Source: an uncultured Paracoccaceae bacterium (GTDB lineage Bacteria; Pseudomonadota; Alphaproteobacteria; Rhodobacterales; Rhodobacteraceae). From it: DNA of 64,000 nucleotides. The notes beneath the pieces are model-generated. The model made no database searches and was not told the DNA's origin. It saw nothing but the letters and a program-made list of their open reading frames with translations. Made by a program: the position numbers and the translations under genes. The stretch lies in contig CANMPL010000002.1 of assembly GCA_947499715.1 (NCBI GenBank), forward strand, positions 62,001 to 126,000. Reading direction: 5' to 3'. Each line of letters begins with the position of its first letter. The stretch's first letter is position 1. Below, in pieces: positions 61,992-64,000 of this stretch.

Positions 61992-63737
61992 ATGTCTGAT
62001 CAACCCGCCTATCAGGTCCTCGCCCGCAAATACCGGCCCGAAACCTTTGCCGATCTCGTCGGGCAGGATGCCATGGTGCGGACGCTGAAAAATGCCTTTG
62101 ACGCCGACCGTATCGCGCAGGCGTTTATCATGACCGGCATCCGCGGGACCGGCAAAACCACCACCGCGCGGATCATCGCCAAGGGGATGAACTGCATCGG
62201 CCCCGATGGCACCAGCGGCCCCACCACAGACCCTTGCGGGGTTTGCGAACATTGCGTGGCGATCATGGAAGGCCGCCATGTGGACGTCATGGAAATGGAC
62301 GCCGCATCCAACACCGGCGTGCAGAATATCCGCGATGCGATCATCGAAACCGTCAGCTACCGCGCGGCAAGCGCCCGGTTCAAGATCTTCATCATTGATG
62401 AGGTGCACATGCTGTCCACCAGCGCGTTCAACGCGCTGCTCAAGACGCTGGAAGAACCCCCCGCCCACGTCAAATTCATCTTTGCCACGACTGAAATCCG
62501 CAAGGTTCCGGTCACCGTCCTGTCGCGCTGTCAGCGCTTTGATCTGCGCCGGATCGAACCCGAGGTGATGATCGCGCTGTTGCGCAAAATCGCGGGCCTC
62601 GAAGGGGCAGAGATTTCCGATGACGCGCTGGCGCTGATCACCCGCGCCGCCGAAGGATCAGCGCGTGATGCGCAATCGCTGCTGGATCAGGCGATCAGCC
62701 ACGGCGCGGGGGAAACCACTGCCGATCAGGTGCGCGCCATGCTGGGCCTTGCCGACCGGGGCCGGATTTTGGACCTGTTTGACATGATCCTGCGGGGCGA
62801 GGCGGCAAGCGCCCTGAACGAGCTGTCGTCGCAGTATTCCGACGGTGCTGATCCCATGGCCGTGCTGCGCGATCTGGCAGAGGTTTGCCATTGGGTCAGC
62901 GTCATCAAGATCACGCCCGATGCCGCCGAAGACCCCACCGTCAGCCCCGATGAACGCACCCGTGGACAGGCGATGGCGGCCAGATTGCCGATGCGTGTGT
63001 TATCCCGCATGTGGCAGATGTTATTGAAATCACTTGAAGAAGTCAGCGTCGCCCCCAATGCGATGATGGCCGCAGAAATGGCGGTGATCCGCCTGACCCA
63101 TGTGGCCGACCTGCCGACGCCGGATGAACTGGTGCGCAAGTTGCAAGACGCAACACCGCCCCCCACCGGCGGCCCATCCGGTGGCAGGCCCGCGCCCGCA
63201 GGCGGCACCACCAACGCCATGTCGACCAGCCCCGCGCCAACCCACAGCGGCCCCGCGGGGCCTTCTGCAGCCCTCGCCGTGGCGACCGACACAGAGGCGC
63301 TGGCGCACTACGCCCGGTTCGAGGATGTCGTCGCCCTGATCCGCACCCACCGCGACGTGAAACTGCTGGTGGATGTGGAAACCTCGTTGCGGCTTGTGGC
63401 CTATCAGCCGGGCCGGATCACCGTGAACCCCACCGCGGCCGCCCCCCGTGATCTGGTGCAGAAACTGGGCAGCCGCCTGCAGGCCTGGACTGGCAATCGC
63501 TGGGCGATCACCGTGGTCAGCGAAGGCGGAGAGCCGACAATTGCCGAGGTCCGCGATGCGGCTGAAAACGCACTGAAGCAGCAGGTGCAGGATCACCCCC
63601 TGATGCAGGCGGTTCTGGCAACCTTTCCCAAGGCAAAGATCACCAATATCGAAACCCCCAGCGACAAAACCCAAGAGGCGCTGACAGATGCCCTGCCAGA
63701 GGTTGACGACGAATGGGACCCCTTTGACGAGGACTGA
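61992..63737 (+). CDS. dnaX: DNA polymerase III subunit gamma/tau
   Basis: Clamp-loader ATPase, 581 residues. Walker A GIRGTGKTT at 49-57; zinc-binding cysteines in the stretch CIGPDGTSGP ... CGVCEHC (about 73-92); Walker B/DExx IFIIDEVHML near 135; sensor 1 FATTEIRKVPVT; arginine-finger Ser-Arg-Cys (LSRCQRFDLR). A Pro/Gly/Ala-rich linker (about 385-430) leads to the tau-specific C-terminal domain. No slippery frameshift site is noticed. The ybaB gene follows 46 bases later, the usual dnaX-ybaB-recR order. Confidence 0.95.
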   Translation: MSDQPAYQVLARKYRPETFADLVGQDAMVRTLKNAFDADRIAQAFIMTGIRGTGKTTTARIIAKGMNCIGPDGTSGPTTDPCGVCEHCVAIMEGRHVDVMEMDAASNTGVQNIRDAIIETVSYRAASARFKIFIIDEVHMLSTSAFNALLKTLEEPPAHVKFIFATTEIRKVPVTVLSRCQRFDLRRIEPEVMIALLRKIAGLEGAEISDDALALITRAAEGSARDAQSLLDQAISHGAGETTADQVRAMLGLADRGRILDLFDMILRGEAASALNELSSQYSDGADPMAVLRDLAEVCHWVSVIKITPDAAEDPTVSPDERTRGQAMAARLPMRVLSRMWQMLLKSLEEVSVAPNAMMAAEMAVIRLTHVADLPTPDELVRKLQDATPPPTGGPSGGRPAPAGGTTNAMSTSPAPTHSGPAGPSAALAVATDTEALAHYARFEDVVALIRTHRDVKLLVDVETSLRLVAYQPGRITVNPTAAAPRDLVQKLGSRLQAWTGNRWAITVVSEGGEPTIAEVRDAAENALKQQVQDHPLMQAVLATFPKAKITNIETPSDKTQEALTDALPEVDDEWDPFDED

Positions 63738-63783
63738 CCGAACCCCTATCTGAGAAGGCAACAGACATTGACGGAGGCATGAG

Positions 63784-64000
63784 ATGCTCAAAGGTTTAGG
63801 CGGTCTTGGCGATATGGCCAAGATGATGAAACAGGCGCAGGAAATGCAGGGCAAAATGGCCCAGATGCAGGATGACCTTGATAACATCTTGGTCACCGGC
63901 GAAAGCGGCGCGGGTCTGGTCAAGGCCACCGCCACCGCCAAGGGAGAGTTGAAGGGCCTTGATATCGACCCCAGCATCTTCAACGGCGACGACAAGGAAG
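63784..64000 (+). CDS. ybaB: YbaB/EbfC nucleoid-associated protein, cut by the window end
   Basis: The first 72 codons of a YbaB/EbfC protein (about 110 residues when complete). MLKGLGGLGDMAKMMKQAQE, then MQGKMAQMQDDLDNILVTGE and GAGLVKATATAKGELKGLDI are the expected N-terminal helix and sheet. Homodimer that binds DNA as a tweezer-like nucleoid protein. GGAGG lies 6 bases before the ATG. Probably co-transcribed with dnaX; recR is expected outside the window. Confidence 0.95.
   Translation, partial: MLKGLGGLGDMAKMMKQAQEMQGKMAQMQDDLDNILVTGESGAGLVKATATAKGELKGLDIDPSIFNGDDKE

Overview
The window is ordinary chromosome from an alphaproteobacterium, almost certainly a marine Rhodobacteraceae (roseobacter group). 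The grounds are high GC, dense operons with ATGA overlaps, the xsc-pta-ackA-soeABC sulfonate cluster with a TauR-type MocR regulator, a Yej oligopeptide importer, a SPOR-tailed D-Ala-D-Ala carboxypeptidase, a cyanide-insensitive-type bd oxidase, an FMN riboswitch in front of a RibN-type transporter, and a divergent hemE/hemC pair around a PpsR/CrtJ-type site. The genus cannot be fixed from the sequence alone. No phage, transposase, CRISPR array or rRNA was seen.

Layout. 1-6260: end of a c-type cytochrome gene and the yejABEF operon. 6265-10653: carboxypeptidase, ClpS, a 16S rRNA methyltransferase, an SDR and a small lipoprotein. 10753-15547: haem genes hemF, hemE and hemC plus a D-2-hydroxyacid dehydrogenase. 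15602-15907: tRNA-Met(CAU) followed downstream by two 115-bp tandem units, each carrying the tRNA 3' end. 15959-18378: cydAB (cio type). 18534-20378: xanthine/uracil-type permease divergent from 5-hydroxyisourate hydrolase. 20941-34231: a galactoside regulon. A sugar ABC importer, alpha- and beta-galactosidase, mutarotase, a probable galactose dehydrogenase, lactonase, KDGal kinase and KDPGal aldolase form a De Ley-Doudoroff route without a visible galactonate dehydratase. An IclR regulator and the importer ATPase are transcribed divergently.

34228-47010 centres on sulfonates. Xsc splits sulfoacetaldehyde to sulfite and acetyl phosphate. Pta and AckA process the acetyl phosphate, two TauE/SafE proteins can export sulfite, and SoeABC oxidises sulfite at the membrane. 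All lie in one tightly packed operon with an extra small membrane ORF between soeA and soeB. tauR lies just upstream, with a motif matching the TauR box. 47215-48265: FMN riboswitch and ribN. 48305-56661: mixed genes (sterol-desaturase family, DCC1-HTTM fusion, a GST in a patch of differing composition, SRPBCC, nudC, cpdB-like). 56697-64000: SRP RNA, rsgA with a possible attenuating leader, a small lipoprotein unreported by length filters, a DUF6502-like gene with two operator-like palindromes, a lipoprotein, a phosphatase/ankyrin pair, dnaX and the start of ybaB.

The most unusual signals are the tRNA-derived tandem repeats (like the tyrT/rtT repeats of E. coli), a dispersed intergenic element seen three times (core CATGCGCATGG bounded by GTTAAC), the coupled small ORF inside the soe operon, the PpsR site between hemE and hemC, and the overlapping helices at the ribN start codon.
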